The notes below the pieces were generated by a model. It searched no databases, was not told where the DNA came from, and was given only the letters and a program-made list of their open reading frames with translations. From Phaeobacter sp. J2-8 (GTDB lineage: Bacteria; Pseudomonadota; Alphaproteobacteria; Rhodobacterales; Rhodobacteraceae): DNA of 64,000 nt. Below, piece after piece: positions 8,299 through 18,958 of the stretch (position 1 is the first letter of the stretch; each line of letters begins with the position of its first letter). The stretch spans positions 974,501-1,038,500 of the forward strand of contig NZ_JALIEC010000001.1 of the NCBI RefSeq assembly GCF_022867865.1, read 5' to 3'. A program made the translations under genes and the position numbers.

Positions 8299-8442
8299 CC
8301 CCGGAGAGCAAAAGCCGATTTCAAAGGTATGGTATTCCTGACAATTCCCGACTTTTGCCGTCATAAAGATTGACTTTACGGCAGGCATTCCGTGATCTTG
8401 GCCTAAGTTATTTTCAGGCTGCCACGGAGATTGTCCCGCAAT

Positions 8443-9726
8443 ATGTTTTATGTCCTCGTCTTTCTGTTTGGCGTTTTCTTTCCCAGCGGATTGGTTGTTT
8501 TTGCTGCGGGAAATGCCAGCGCGCAAAGTGTTGCCGCGCTTTGCGCCGGGGCCAGCGGCTATTCCTTGATGGCGATCAACCTGTTTTTGGCAACACGGCC
8601 CAGGTTTCTGGAGCCGATGATTGGCGGGCTGGACCGGATTTACAAACTGCACAAATGGACCGGCATTTCGATTGTGGCTTTCATCCTGTTTCACGAAGGT
8701 GTCGGCATGGATCTGGAGGGCCAGATCGTAGCCACCGGCCTGACGAAAACCGCCGTGGATGTGGCCGAAATCGTCTTTCCCATTCTGCTGGCCCTGATCC
8801 TGGTCAGTTTCTTCAAACGGCTGCCGGCGGCGATCACCCGGCGGGTGCGGTTCCTTAACCGCGATCTGATCCCCTATGGCCTGTGGCGCTGGACGCACCG
8901 TATTCTGGGGCTGTTGTTCATCGTGCTGACCGGGCATCAGTTCTTTGTCAAAGTGCCGTTCGACATGAATGCAATGGCGGCGCAATACCTGAACTTCATG
9001 GCGGTTCTGGGTATTCTCAGCTTCTTGTGGACCCAGCTTCTGGCGCCGTATCGCCGCCGCCCCTATGACATCACCAAGGTCGAACATCATCCCGCCGCCA
9101 CGATCATCGAGGCCAAGCCGCGCGGGCGGGGCGTGCGGCCGCGCCCCGGGGCCTTTGCGGTGATTTCGATCAAACGTATGGGCCTGCGCGAACCACATCC
9201 CTTTACCATTTCCGGCACCGGCCCCAAGGGCGAGGTGCAGTTTTCGATCCGGGGGCTGGGGGATTATACCCGCCGTCTGCGTGATCTGGTGAAGGTGGGC
9301 GACAAGATGACGGTGGAAGGTGGCTATGGCCGCTTCAACTATGCCAAGGGCGAGAAGGAACAGCTCTGGGTTGCGGGGGGGATTGGCATCACGCCCTTTC
9401 TTGCCTTTGCCGACAGTTTGACAGCAGACGAGACCCGAACCATCAAATTGGTGTATTGTGTCAACAAACCGGAAGAGGTCGTCGGTCTCGACCGATTCCG
9501 CGCCGCTGAAAAACGCTGCCCCGGATTTACGCTGGATCTGCATATCAGCAAATCCGACGGACGTTTGACCGCCCAGGTTCTGGCGGACAAGGTCGCATTC
9601 GATCTGACACAGGCCGGGTTTTGGTTTTGTGGCCCTGCGCCTATGCGCAGCGCGCTTGTTTCGGGACTGAAGACGTTGGGGAAATCCCCACGTTCGGTTC
9701 ATTTTGAAGAATTCGAATTTCGGTAA
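8443..9726 (+). CDS. Ferric reductase-like transmembrane flavocytochrome
   Basis: About 427 residues. The N-terminal half has about six membrane helices with paired His residues (KLHKWTGIS, LFHEGVG, WTHRILGL, TGHQFF) as in the ferric-reductase/NADPH-oxidase heme b domain. The C-terminal half is an FNR-type module with the FAD motif HPFTISG and the nucleotide motif GGIGITPF. It should pass electrons from NAD(P)H across the membrane to heme. Start uncertain: GGAG at 8426-8429 is 13 bases from the ATG at 8443 and touches a TTG at 8431. It ends 12 bases before the tetraheme cytochrome gene, suggesting a functional link. Confidence 0.85.
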   Translation: MFYVLVFLFGVFFPSGLVVFAAGNASAQSVAALCAGASGYSLMAINLFLATRPRFLEPMIGGLDRIYKLHKWTGISIVAFILFHEGVGMDLEGQIVATGLTKTAVDVAEIVFPILLALILVSFFKRLPAAITRRVRFLNRDLIPYGLWRWTHRILGLLFIVLTGHQFFVKVPFDMNAMAAQYLNFMAVLGILSFLWTQLLAPYRRRPYDITKVEHHPAATIIEAKPRGRGVRPRPGAFAVISIKRMGLREPHPFTISGTGPKGEVQFSIRGLGDYTRRLRDLVKVGDKMTVEGGYGRFNYAKGEKEQLWVAGGIGITPFLAFADSLTADETRTIKLVYCVNKPEEVVGLDRFRAAEKRCPGFTLDLHISKSDGRLTAQVLADKVAFDLTQAGFWFCGPAPMRSALVSGLKTLGKSPRSVHFEEFEFR

Positions 9727-9738
9727 AAGGACATCGAC

Positions 9739-12700
9739 ATGAGACATCATATGACACTCGGCCTCGTCCTTGGCGTATTTGCCACTGCATCCTGGGCGCA
9801 AACAGGCGCGTTGTTCGAGGCGGGCGCCTATGCGGATTACCAACCGGATCTGGAAAACGGCAGGACGATGTATTACGCGGCAGGCTGTGCCACCTGTCAC
9901 GCGGTGGACGGTGATGACACAATTCTGGCGGGTGGCCAGGAAATGTCGACCCGATTTGGCGAGCTTTATGCCCCGAACATCACCCACCACAAGGCTGCGG
10001 GAATTGGTGACTGGAGCAATGCCACCTTTTTGAATGCGGTCCTGCGCGGCACGTCACCCGATGGCGACAAATATTTCGGCGCGGTGTTTCCCTATCCGTC
10101 TTATGGCCGAATGAAGCCGGAAGATGCGCTCGACATGAAGGCCTTTATGGCAGAGCTGCCCACCGCAGATGCCAAAAGCCGCGAGCATAATATTTCCTAC
10201 ATGAGCGAATTTGTCCTCGACAAGTTTTCGTCGTCACGCGGGCCACTGACCGCTGTGTCCGATCCGCAAATGGCGCGTGGGCAATATCTGGTCGAAGCGG
10301 TCGGCCATTGCGCCGAATGCCACACGCCGCGCGATACCGGGTTGGGCTTCAAATACGAATTGGACAACACCCGCGCCTATGAGGGCGAATTTGGCCTGCT
10401 TGGGGAATATGCGCCGGATATCACCGCCGACCGGCTTGCCAAATTTCCGATGGAAAATTTCGTGATTGGCGCGCTGACCGAGGCCAAGAAGCTGAACGGC
10501 AATCCAATGACATCGCCGTCGATGCGCCGGATTGCGCGCCAGACCGCGCAACTGGCCAGCGCGGATCGCGCGGCGATCTATGCCTATCTGTCTGGCACCA
10601 ATGTGGATGTGGAAACCTTGCCGGGTGGAAACAAGGTGACGCCGCCCATCGTGATCAACACCCCCGCCGATGCAACCGACACGCCCTCTGGCGGTACGGA
10701 TACGCCGGTGCGCGTGGCCGAGGTCGACCCGATCCCCGATCATCCCGTGGTCGAAGAGGTCGCAGAGGAGAGCGGCGAAGATGTGATCGAGGATCACACC
10801 GGTGCCGAACGGCTGATGAAACGCGTCGAGGCCTATTGTGAATCGACCGAGCCGCTTGAGCCGGTGATGCCGCCGCCCGCCGAAACGGCCGAGGCCCCGG
10901 CCGCCCCGAAAACCGCGCCGCCCGCTGCGGTCGCGAAAAAAGGCGTCGATCCGCAATTGGTGGCGGCGGCTGATCAGATCATCGAAGATTATTGCCGCGC
11001 CTGCCATGCGCCGGGCAAGACCTATAACGGGGTGTTCCCGACCGGCGACATTGCCGACATGAAGTTTGACGACCGGATCCTGATCCCCGGCAACCCCGAA
11101 AAGTCGCCGATTTACGAATCGGTGGCCGCCGGACGGATGCCCACCGGCAAGAAGATGAGCAAGGACGAGCTGGAGGTGCTGCACAAGTGGATCGTGGCGC
11201 TTGGCGAACCAGAGATGCCAGCGGCAGCCCCCGCACCGGCGCCCGTTGCCGAAGCGCCCGGGGCGGACAGTGCACCGGTGCCGCCGGTGGCCGCCGTGCC
11301 GCACGAAGAATTGCCGCCGCCGCTGTTTGCCGGCTTCTCGCGTGAGGAACGCATGCTGGCCATCGCCCGCGACATCAATGATGTGGAAAAACGCGACCGG
11401 CAGTATATGCGGTATTTCACCTTTGCGGAAATGCCGCTGGCCGAGGTCGATTGCGGCGCGGTGGGCGCACTGAAAAACCCGATGCATTACATGCACGCCG
11501 GTTTCAATAAGCTGATCAATTCAATGTCTAACGGCCGCAGTGTGGTGCCGGTGCATCCGGTGCCCAACACCGAAGGTGCGGTGGTCCGCATTGACCTGCG
11601 CGACTATGAATGGACCTTTGATGACTGGCTGTCGCTGTCGACCGGTGTCTTTACGGAAGAGGTCGAAAACGCCGATTTTGACGAAGAGGCCTGGGAAGAT
11701 CTGGCCAGCGTCTATCCCTATGGCGTTGATCCCGCCTATGATCCGCTGCTGAAAACCGTGGCGGATGCCACCGGGGCCTTTGTGCCGATCATGCGGGCGG
11801 ATTGGGTGGCGCGGTTTGCGTCGCAATCGCCCTATTACGACATCCTGCTGGATCTGACCGCCGATATTCGCGACATCGAAGACCGCATTGGCGTTGATGC
11901 CGACCGCGAGATTGATGAATTGCAGGTCATTCGCGCGGCATGTTGCCGGGATCGTCCGGCGTGTCGGATCACAACCGGATGCTGGAGCGGTTCGATCTGC
12001 CGCGGGATGGCTATTACTGGAAGTCCTATGACTTTGCCGGCAGCCACGGGGAGCAATCGCTGGAGCTTCACCCCGACGGCCCAAAAGAACTGGCGCGCAC
12101 GCCCTCTGGCACGGCACCATTCGAACATGACGGCGGCGAAATGATCTTTTCCCTGCCAAATGGATTGCAGGGCTATTACCTGTCCACCAACCTTGGTGAG
12201 CGGCTCTTAGTCGGCCCGGCCTCTATCGTGTCGTTCCGCACCAAACCAATCGGCAAAGGTGTCGAGGTGGTCAATGCGCGGTCCTGTTTTGATTGCCATG
12301 ACAATGGCATGATCAACAAAAAGGACGAGGTCCGCGATGCCCTGATGTCGTCACAGCGTTTCTCGCGTGATGAACTGGAGGTGCTGCTGGAGCTCTATGT
12401 CGAAAATGACGAGCTGGACGAATATTATGCCCAGGACCGGGCTTCGTTCCTGTCGGCATTGGCAGAGCTGAACGCCACCAGCATGACCGCCGGCGGTCAG
12501 ATGGCCAGCCTGCGGGCGCCGAATTCGGTCGGTGGAGGCGAGATTGTCACTTATTTGGCCGACATGCATTTCCATGCGCTCGACGTTCGGCAATTGGCCC
12601 GCGACTTCTATCTTGACGAAGACACTTTCCGCGTCCGGGCCCGCCAGATGGGCGATCCGACCTTGACGGTTGTGGTCGGGGACTGGTTGTCGCGGCTTGA

Positions 12701-13394
12701 TGCGGGTGGCAAGATCCAGCGCTCGGAAGTCGAGAAATATTATGCCGATATTCTGGAACGGATGACCGACCTGCGCCCCTATCGCCCGGCGGAAAGCTAT
12801 GCAGAGGTCAAACACGAACCAGAGGAATATGCCGAAGGCGATCTGGAAAAAGAGGTCGAAAAAGCGGTCGAGGAAGTCGTCGAAAAAGAAGACGTTGTTT
12901 ACAAACCGGCCGTGACCGAACCGGTGAAATATGCCCCGCCCGCCGAAGAGGCCAAGAAGGACAAGCTGACGCTGGCGATCCATGTGGACCAGAACGATTA
13001 CTACATCGACGACCTTCTGGAATTCACCATCGAAGCCAGCCACAAATGCGAGTTGCAGATGTTCTATGTCGAAGAAAGCAAGAACATCGAGGAACTGCCC
13101 GGCGCGCTTTTGGGGCCACAATTCCTTGAGGCCGGTGAAAAGCGCAAAATCCCCTACGAAGGGTCGGGTCTGCGCATTCGCTTTGACGAACCGGGCAAAG
13201 GCGAAACCATGTTGGCCTATTGCCGGATGGGCGGATTGGGCGACCAGAAAATGACCGCCGAGGGCGCGTTGGACTATGCCAAGTCACGTTTCCAACCGCT
13301 GACCCGTGGCATTGCCATCGAAGCGGCCGAACGCGTTCAGGAAGATGGCGGTCAAAGTGCCACCAATCACGTCACATTCGAAGTCTTCGAGTGA
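9739..13394 (+). CDS. Large tetraheme c-type cytochrome with DUF4384-like C terminus, frameshifted near 11938
   Basis: Repaired length about 1,218 residues, exported (signal peptide ending SWA). Four heme c sites: CATCH (50-54), CAECH (191-195), CRACH (419-423) and CFDCH (about 850-854). Residues 35-290 look like the diheme cytochrome subunit of periplasmic dehydrogenases; the third site has a PSCyt1-like context (MPTGKKMS, LHKWIVAL). Pro/Ala and Glu/Lys-rich linkers separate domains, and the last 150 residues resemble DUF4384. The frame breaks at QVIRA; adding one G to GG at 11937-11938 gives IRAGMLPGSSGVSDHNRM in the next frame. It starts the exported island together with OmpA and caspase genes. 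Confidence 0.8.
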
Positions 13395-13408
13395 AGGAGG
13401 GGTCAACG

Positions 13409-14593
13409 ATGTTACGCACCACACTTTTTGCAGCTCTCCTGGCCACGACGGTTCTGCCGGGGGCGGCCTTTGCCGCAACCTGTTCTGACGGTTTGAAAGC
13501 GCTGCGTGATACCTATGCGGCGGGCAGTGTCGATGACATTCTGGCGGCGGTTTCAACCCTGCGGACGGGTGGTATATGCAACCAACGAACAGTGACCCGC
13601 GCAACGGCACAGGCGTCAGGCGTTCTGGCCAGCCGCGCGGGGCGCTTTGTGGCGCAGGGCGATCTGGCTGCGGCCGAGGCGGTTCTGGAACGTGTGCCGG
13701 GGCTGCATTGGTCGGTGCAGGCGGTGCGTGCCGACATTGCCGCAGCCAGAGGCAACCGGGACGAAGCCGCGCAGCTTTATAATGCGGCGCTGGATACGAT
13801 CACCGATCCGGCGCTGACGCCACCGGATGAACGTCTGGTGCCGGTGGCCGAACGTTTGGCGCGGCTGGCACAGGAAAACATGATGCTGGCTGGCACGCTG
13901 GACAGCACGATCACCCGCGGTGGATCGCCCAGCGGCGTCCTGAAAAGCGCGGTGCGCGGCATCGCCATCGAATCCTATGGCGATGAGGTCGGCGGCGGTG
14001 GCGCAACCGACCACGAGGAGGTGCACGAAGCGCCCCCGAAAGAGGAAAAAGGCTTTGAAGATCATGCCGAGGTGATCAAGGAAGATCACGTCGACGTGCC
14101 GGAGATCAAAGATAAGCCGCCAGTGAAAGAACCCGCAAAAGAACCAGTAAAAGAAAAGGTGGTGCACGAAGATCCTTATGCCAGTGGCAAGAAAGAGGAT
14201 TACGCCGTGGCCGACGGCGCGGCCAAGGCGGTGACAACTGTGTTCCTGCCAATCAAATTCGGGTCAAACTCCGATCATCTGGACGACAAGGCCGCCTATG
14301 AGGCCGATTATGTCGGTGCCTTTTTGAAGGCCAACAAGATCAGCGAAATCACCCTGATCGGTCACACGGACGAGCGCGGGTCGGACAGCTACAACCTTGA
14401 TCTGTCTTATCGCCGGGCCCAGGCCGTGCGCGACTACCTCACCCATTACCTCGCGACCTATGACGCCTATACCTATATTCATATCGACGGCAAAGGCGAA
14501 CGCGTTCCGCCCAAACTGTCGGACCCTTACCTGTATTCGATTGAGGAGCGTCAGGCGATTGCCCGGCGAGTGGAGCTTGTCCTGCACAAATAA
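13409..14593 (+). CDS. OmpA-family peptidoglycan-binding protein
   Basis: 394 residues. The ATG at 13409 has a perfect AAGGAGG 8 bases upstream and starts a signal peptide ending AFA. Residues 25-200 are helical and TPR-like (VLERVPGLHW, AAARGNRDEAAQLYN); 210-270 is a charged Glu/Lys/Pro linker; about 285-394 is an OmpA C-terminal domain (FGSNSDHLDDKA, GHTDERGSDSYNLDLSYRRA) that binds diaminopimelate in peptidoglycan. There is no N-terminal beta barrel. It lies 14 bases after the cytochrome gene and 1 base before the first caspase gene, so all are probably co-transcribed. Confidence 0.85.
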   Translation: MLRTTLFAALLATTVLPGAAFAATCSDGLKALRDTYAAGSVDDILAAVSTLRTGGICNQRTVTRATAQASGVLASRAGRFVAQGDLAAAEAVLERVPGLHWSVQAVRADIAAARGNRDEAAQLYNAALDTITDPALTPPDERLVPVAERLARLAQENMMLAGTLDSTITRGGSPSGVLKSAVRGIAIESYGDEVGGGGATDHEEVHEAPPKEEKGFEDHAEVIKEDHVDVPEIKDKPPVKEPAKEPVKEKVVHEDPYASGKKEDYAVADGAAKAVTTVFLPIKFGSNSDHLDDKAAYEADYVGAFLKANKISEITLIGHTDERGSDSYNLDLSYRRAQAVRDYLTHYLATYDAYTYIHIDGKGERVPPKLSDPYLYSIEERQAIARRVELVLHK

Positions 14594-14594
14594 A

Positions 14595-16184
14595 TTGCGG
14601 GCTGCGGCCTGTGTCATTTCATTGTCCCTGGGGGCCGCCCCGGCGGTCCACGCGGCGCAATATGCCATGGTGGTGGGGGTGGATGATTACCGTGCTTTCA
14701 GCCCCCATCCCGCGCCCGCAGGCGAGCTTTCGGATCTGCAAGGGGCGGTGAACGATGCCCAACGCATTGCCAGCGCGATGCGCCGGGTGCGGATCAACCT
14801 GCCGGACGAGCGGCTTTTGATCGACGAACGTGCCACGGTCGAGGCCTTTCTCGCGGGCTGGCGGTCGATGATCGCCGAAGCGACGCCGGGGGATACGCTG
14901 ATTGTGACCTTTTCCGGCCATGGCGGGCAAGAGGTGGAAAATTCCGAACCTTTTGACGAGGTGACGGACCACAAAGACGAAACCATCATGTTTTATGAAT
15001 TCGACCCGAAAAATCCGCGGGTCGGGCGATTGAATGATGATCAGCTGCGCCAGATCCTGGCCGAGGCCGCCGCCTATAACGTGATTTGGGTGATGGACAG
15101 TTGCCATTCCGCCGGTCTGACCCGCAAGGTCGACACCGGGGCGATAGGGCTGACGCGCAATGGTGGGGTGTGGGACACCGGTATTGATCCGCTGGAGGAT
15201 GAAATCATCGCCGAAGAGGGCGACGATGGCAGTGATGAACTGGCCCATGTCACCCAGATCCTTGCGACCGCCAGCGAAGAAAGATTGGTGACGGAAACCC
15301 GGATCGACGGCAAACAGCATGGCGCGCTGTCGTGGTTCTTTGCCGAGGCGATCACCGGCGCGGCGGACACCAACAACGACGGCACAATGACCCGCGCCGA
15401 GATGGCCGATTATCTGGATGATCGGGTGTTTGCGCATATGAAACAGAGCCAGCAGCCCCGCATTCTGCCACGGGGGGATGCGCATGCGCTGCTGTCCTTT
15501 GCAGAACCCGCCGCAAAGGCGCCTAAGTCGGAACAGCCCAAGGCCGGGGATCCGCCACGCGATGCGGTGGCTGTCAGCTTTGATGGCCCCCCTCCGCCGG
15601 GATTGAAAGACGGCAGCTATTATGTGGTCAATGCATCCCCCGAACTGTCGTTCCGGGATTTGGGCGGCGGGCGGTGGGATGTGTTCAACCACACCGGCGA
15701 CCGCATCACCACAATCACCGGTGATGCCAGCCGCATGGTCGCCCGCACAAAGGCGCTGCGCCATATACTTGCCTCGAAAAAAGCGTCGCGCGCGGCGGTT
15801 GGGGTCAAAGCCGGGCAGGACCACAGCCTTAATCCGGTTGGGGCGTTTGTGAATTTCACATTTACTCCGCCCAGTCGCGAGCTGCGGTATCTGACGTTGT
15901 TCAACGTGGCCAGCAATGGCGCATTGCAATATCTTCATCCGCTGAAACCTTCGGGCGATGATCAGGTCGGACCGCGCGGCTTTCCGGTGCGGTTTCGGGT
16001 GACCGAACCCACCGGCGAGGATCAGTTGGTGGCAATTTTCTGTAGCCGCCCGCCGCTGGATCTGCGCCGGATGCTGGACAATTTCAATGCCAAGACAGTG
16101 CCCGATGATGACACGCTGCCGTCGGTTCTGGCGCGCGGCAGCTGTCAAACCGGGGTCATTGGCCTTTATACAGAGGATGGATAG
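14595..16184 (+). CDS. Exported caspase-fold protease with DUF4384-like domain (island caspase 1)
   Basis: 529 residues from the TTG at 14595, which starts a good signal peptide (to VHA). C14 caspase fold at about 21-310 with the catalytic dyad His109 (TFSGHGG) and Cys170 (VMDSCHSAG). The DSCHSG-like context is closer to metacaspases than to the other three caspases here. A Pro-rich linker leads to a C-terminal region with YLTLFNVASNGALQYLHP, typical of DUF4384-like domains and shared in type with the cytochrome gene's end. The GTMTRAEMADYLDDRV segment could be a calcium-loop-like insertion (NNDGTMTRAEM). Confidence 0.82.
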   Translation: MRAAACVISLSLGAAPAVHAAQYAMVVGVDDYRAFSPHPAPAGELSDLQGAVNDAQRIASAMRRVRINLPDERLLIDERATVEAFLAGWRSMIAEATPGDTLIVTFSGHGGQEVENSEPFDEVTDHKDETIMFYEFDPKNPRVGRLNDDQLRQILAEAAAYNVIWVMDSCHSAGLTRKVDTGAIGLTRNGGVWDTGIDPLEDEIIAEEGDDGSDELAHVTQILATASEERLVTETRIDGKQHGALSWFFAEAITGAADTNNDGTMTRAEMADYLDDRVFAHMKQSQQPRILPRGDAHALLSFAEPAAKAPKSEQPKAGDPPRDAVAVSFDGPPPPGLKDGSYYVVNASPELSFRDLGGGRWDVFNHTGDRITTITGDASRMVARTKALRHILASKKASRAAVGVKAGQDHSLNPVGAFVNFTFTPPSRELRYLTLFNVASNGALQYLHPLKPSGDDQVGPRGFPVRFRVTEPTGEDQLVAIFCSRPPLDLRRMLDNFNAKTVPDDDTLPSVLARGSCQTGVIGLYTEDG

Positions 16185-16187
16185 GGC

Positions 16188-18958
16188 ATGGTGCTGCGTT
16201 TTCTGATCACATTGGTGATGTCGGTTTTGGCGCTGACTGCGGCGGCCGAAACACGGGTTGCCCTGGTGATCGGCAATTCCGCTTACGAAAACGCACCCAG
16301 GCTGGACAATCCCGAACGTGACGCCACCGCCATTGCCGACCGGCTGAAACAGGTGGGGTTCGAGGTCACGTTGGGCATTGATCTGGATTATCGCGGGTTT
16401 CGCCGCCTGATCGGCAAATTCGCCCGCGAGGCCAGCAATTCCGATATTTCACTGGTCTATTTTGCCGGGCATGGGATCGAATTGTCGGGCGAAAACTATC
16501 TGATCCCGACCGATGCCCTGTTGGAACATGAGGCCGAGGCCGACATTGAATCGATTTCGTTGCAGACGCTGGTGGAAAAGGCTGCATTGGCGCGGCAATT
16601 GTCGATCATCATGGTGGACGCCTGTCGCGACAATCCTTGGGTGTCTTCGATCGAACGGCTGGACAAGACCCGGTCGCTCAGTCGCGGTTTGGCGCCTTTG
16701 CCGGATCCCGGACGTGGTCAGGTTGTCAGTTTTGCCACCGCGCCGGGCCAAACGGCGGCGGACGGCGAAGGCGACCACAGCCCCTATGCGGAATCGCTGT
16801 TGGAGCTTCTGGATGAACCAGGGGTGGAAATCAGTTTCTTTTTCCGCCGCCTGCGCGATTCCGTGCGCGCCCGCACCGATGGCGAGCAGACCCCGATTTT
16901 CGAAAGCGACTTGCCGGGGCGCGAAATCCATCTGGTGCCGCCCATTGCAAAGGATGCCGAGGCAGAGACATCGGATGCGACCGGCCCCGCCACCGCAGAG
17001 GTCGAGGGCGAAAATGCAGGGACTTCGGACAACGAATTCTTAAATCCTCTTTCCGCACCTCGGTCGAGGAGCTGACGGAATGCGACCGTCTGGCCGGATA
17101 CGCCTGGCACCCGCGCGTGCCGGGGGGCTCTATTGCCTATGATGCCATTGAACCCGAACGCGCGCTGGCGGCCTGTCAGCAGGCGATACTGGACTACCCC
17201 GAAGAATGGTTTTTCTACTTTCTGGCCGGGCGTGCGATCTGGGTTGGTGATGACGATGATCCGCGCATTCGCCGATACATGGAGCTTGGCGGCCGTGCCG
17301 ATCCGGCCTTTGCCTATGAACGGCTGGGGGTGATCGCCGAACATGGTTACGGCGGCATGGAGGCCAGCGTGTCAGAGGCGGCAGAATTCTATCAAAAGTC
17401 GATGGAGGCCGGGTATCAGAGCGCGATCCTCAGTCTGGCGTCTCTTTACGTCGATGCCACGCCGCCGAACTACGATCTGGCGATGGACTATTATGATCAG
17501 GCGCTGGCGATGGGGCTGCGCAGTGCGCCGAACGCTTTGGGGAAATTGCATCTTGATGGCAAATTGCCCGACAGCAGCGATGCCGAGGCCTTGCGCTATT
17601 TCACCATGGGCTGCGACAACGGCTATATGACGTCCTGTGGCAATCTTGGCTGGATGCATTCCAACGACCGCGCGCCAGAGTCGGATCTTGCGACGGCAAT
17701 TGACTATCTGACCATGGCCTGTGACGCGGACGAGGGGTTTGCCTGTCGGTCGCTGGCACATGTCCATATCAACAAACGGATCGACGGCGCATCAGACGCC
17801 GAGGCGCTGCGCCTGTTCACCAAAGGCTGTGATCTGGGGGACACCAATGCCTGTGGCAATGTCGGCTGGATGCATTCGCGCGGGCGGGTGGAAAACCCGG
17901 ACCTTCAGGTCGCCGTGGCCAAACTCAGCCGGGCCTGCGAGCTGGACGAAACCTGGGCGTGTCGGTCGCTGGGATATATCCACAAGAACAAGCGGATTGA
18001 CGGTGCCAGCGACGCCGAGGCGCTGCGCCTGTTTGCCAGAGCCTGTGCCGGTGGCGATGAAAATGGCTGTGGCATGGAGGGCTGGATGCACAAGGCCGGG
18101 CGCGCCCCGGAACCCGACATGCAACTGGCGCTGGCGCGGCTTAGTGCGACCTGCGGGCCAGAGGAGGCCTGGACCTGTAGCAACGTCGGAAATCTGTATC
18201 AGGATGGGTCTCTGGGCACGCCGGATTTCGAAACCGCTGCGGAATGGTACGAAAAGGGCTGTGGCCTGAGCGATGGCCGCTCCTGTGGCTGGCTTGGGGA
18301 AATGCTGGAATACGGCACCCTTGGGGAAGAGGATTTCGAGGGCGCTTTGACCTATTTCACCCGTGGCTGCGCGTTGGAAAACGGCTGGAGCTGCGCCCGC
18401 GCCGGATGGTTCCACGCCGAAGGGGCGGGAACGGCCGAAAATCATGAACTTGCGGCGGAATTCTTTCAGAAGGGCTGTGATGATGGCAATGCCTGGGGCT
18501 GTGGTCGGCTGGCCGGGCTGTATTACCGGGGCGAAGGCGTGACACAGGATTTCCCGCGGTCTTTTGAACTGGCCCTGCAATCCTGTGAGGGGGATACCGG
18601 GTTTTATTGCGGCCATGCCGCCGGGATGCTTGAATTGGAAGACGTGCCTGCCGATCCGGTTCGGGGCCTCGCCTTGCGCAAAAAAGCCTGCACGTTGCGC
18701 CATGCCTATTCCTGTGGTCGGCTTGCCTGGGGCCCCTATGCGGATCTGGGCACAGATGCAGAGGACCGGGGCACTTATCTGGTGCTGTCGCTGGAATATG
18801 GGTCGCGGTTTGTGATCGAAAATTACAAATCCTTTGACCGGGCCCTGGCGCGCGAGTTGCAGCAGGCCTTGAAGGCGCGGGGCTATTACACCGGTGCGGT
18901 GGATGGCGTGTTGGGCCGTGGGTCGCTGGCAGCATTGGAACGTGCTTATGCGGCGTGA
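16188..18958 (+). CDS. Exported caspase-fold protein with Sel1 repeats and peptidoglycan-binding domain, frameshifted near 17040 (island caspase 2)
   Basis: Repaired length about 923 residues. Signal peptide (to AAA), caspase domain with RVALVIGNSAY, His95 (YFAGHGIE) and Cys146 (MVDACRDNPW). After about residue 285 the frame is lost; the next frame continues EELTECDRLAGYAWHP and then about ten Sel1-like repeats, several with a Cys pair (for instance GCDLGDTNACGNVGWMH). The last 40 residues (QQALKARGYYTGAVDGVLG) are a PG_binding_1 domain. One missing base in TTCTTAAATCC (17036-17046), perhaps an A, explains the break. It overlaps the next caspase gene. Confidence 0.8.

Noticed and set aside
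7804-9990. A 728-residue open frame on the minus strand
   Set aside because: It is antisense to znuB and the flavocytochrome gene, has no recognisable domain and is rich in Arg/Gln/His, as is typical of shadow frames in GC-rich coding DNA.
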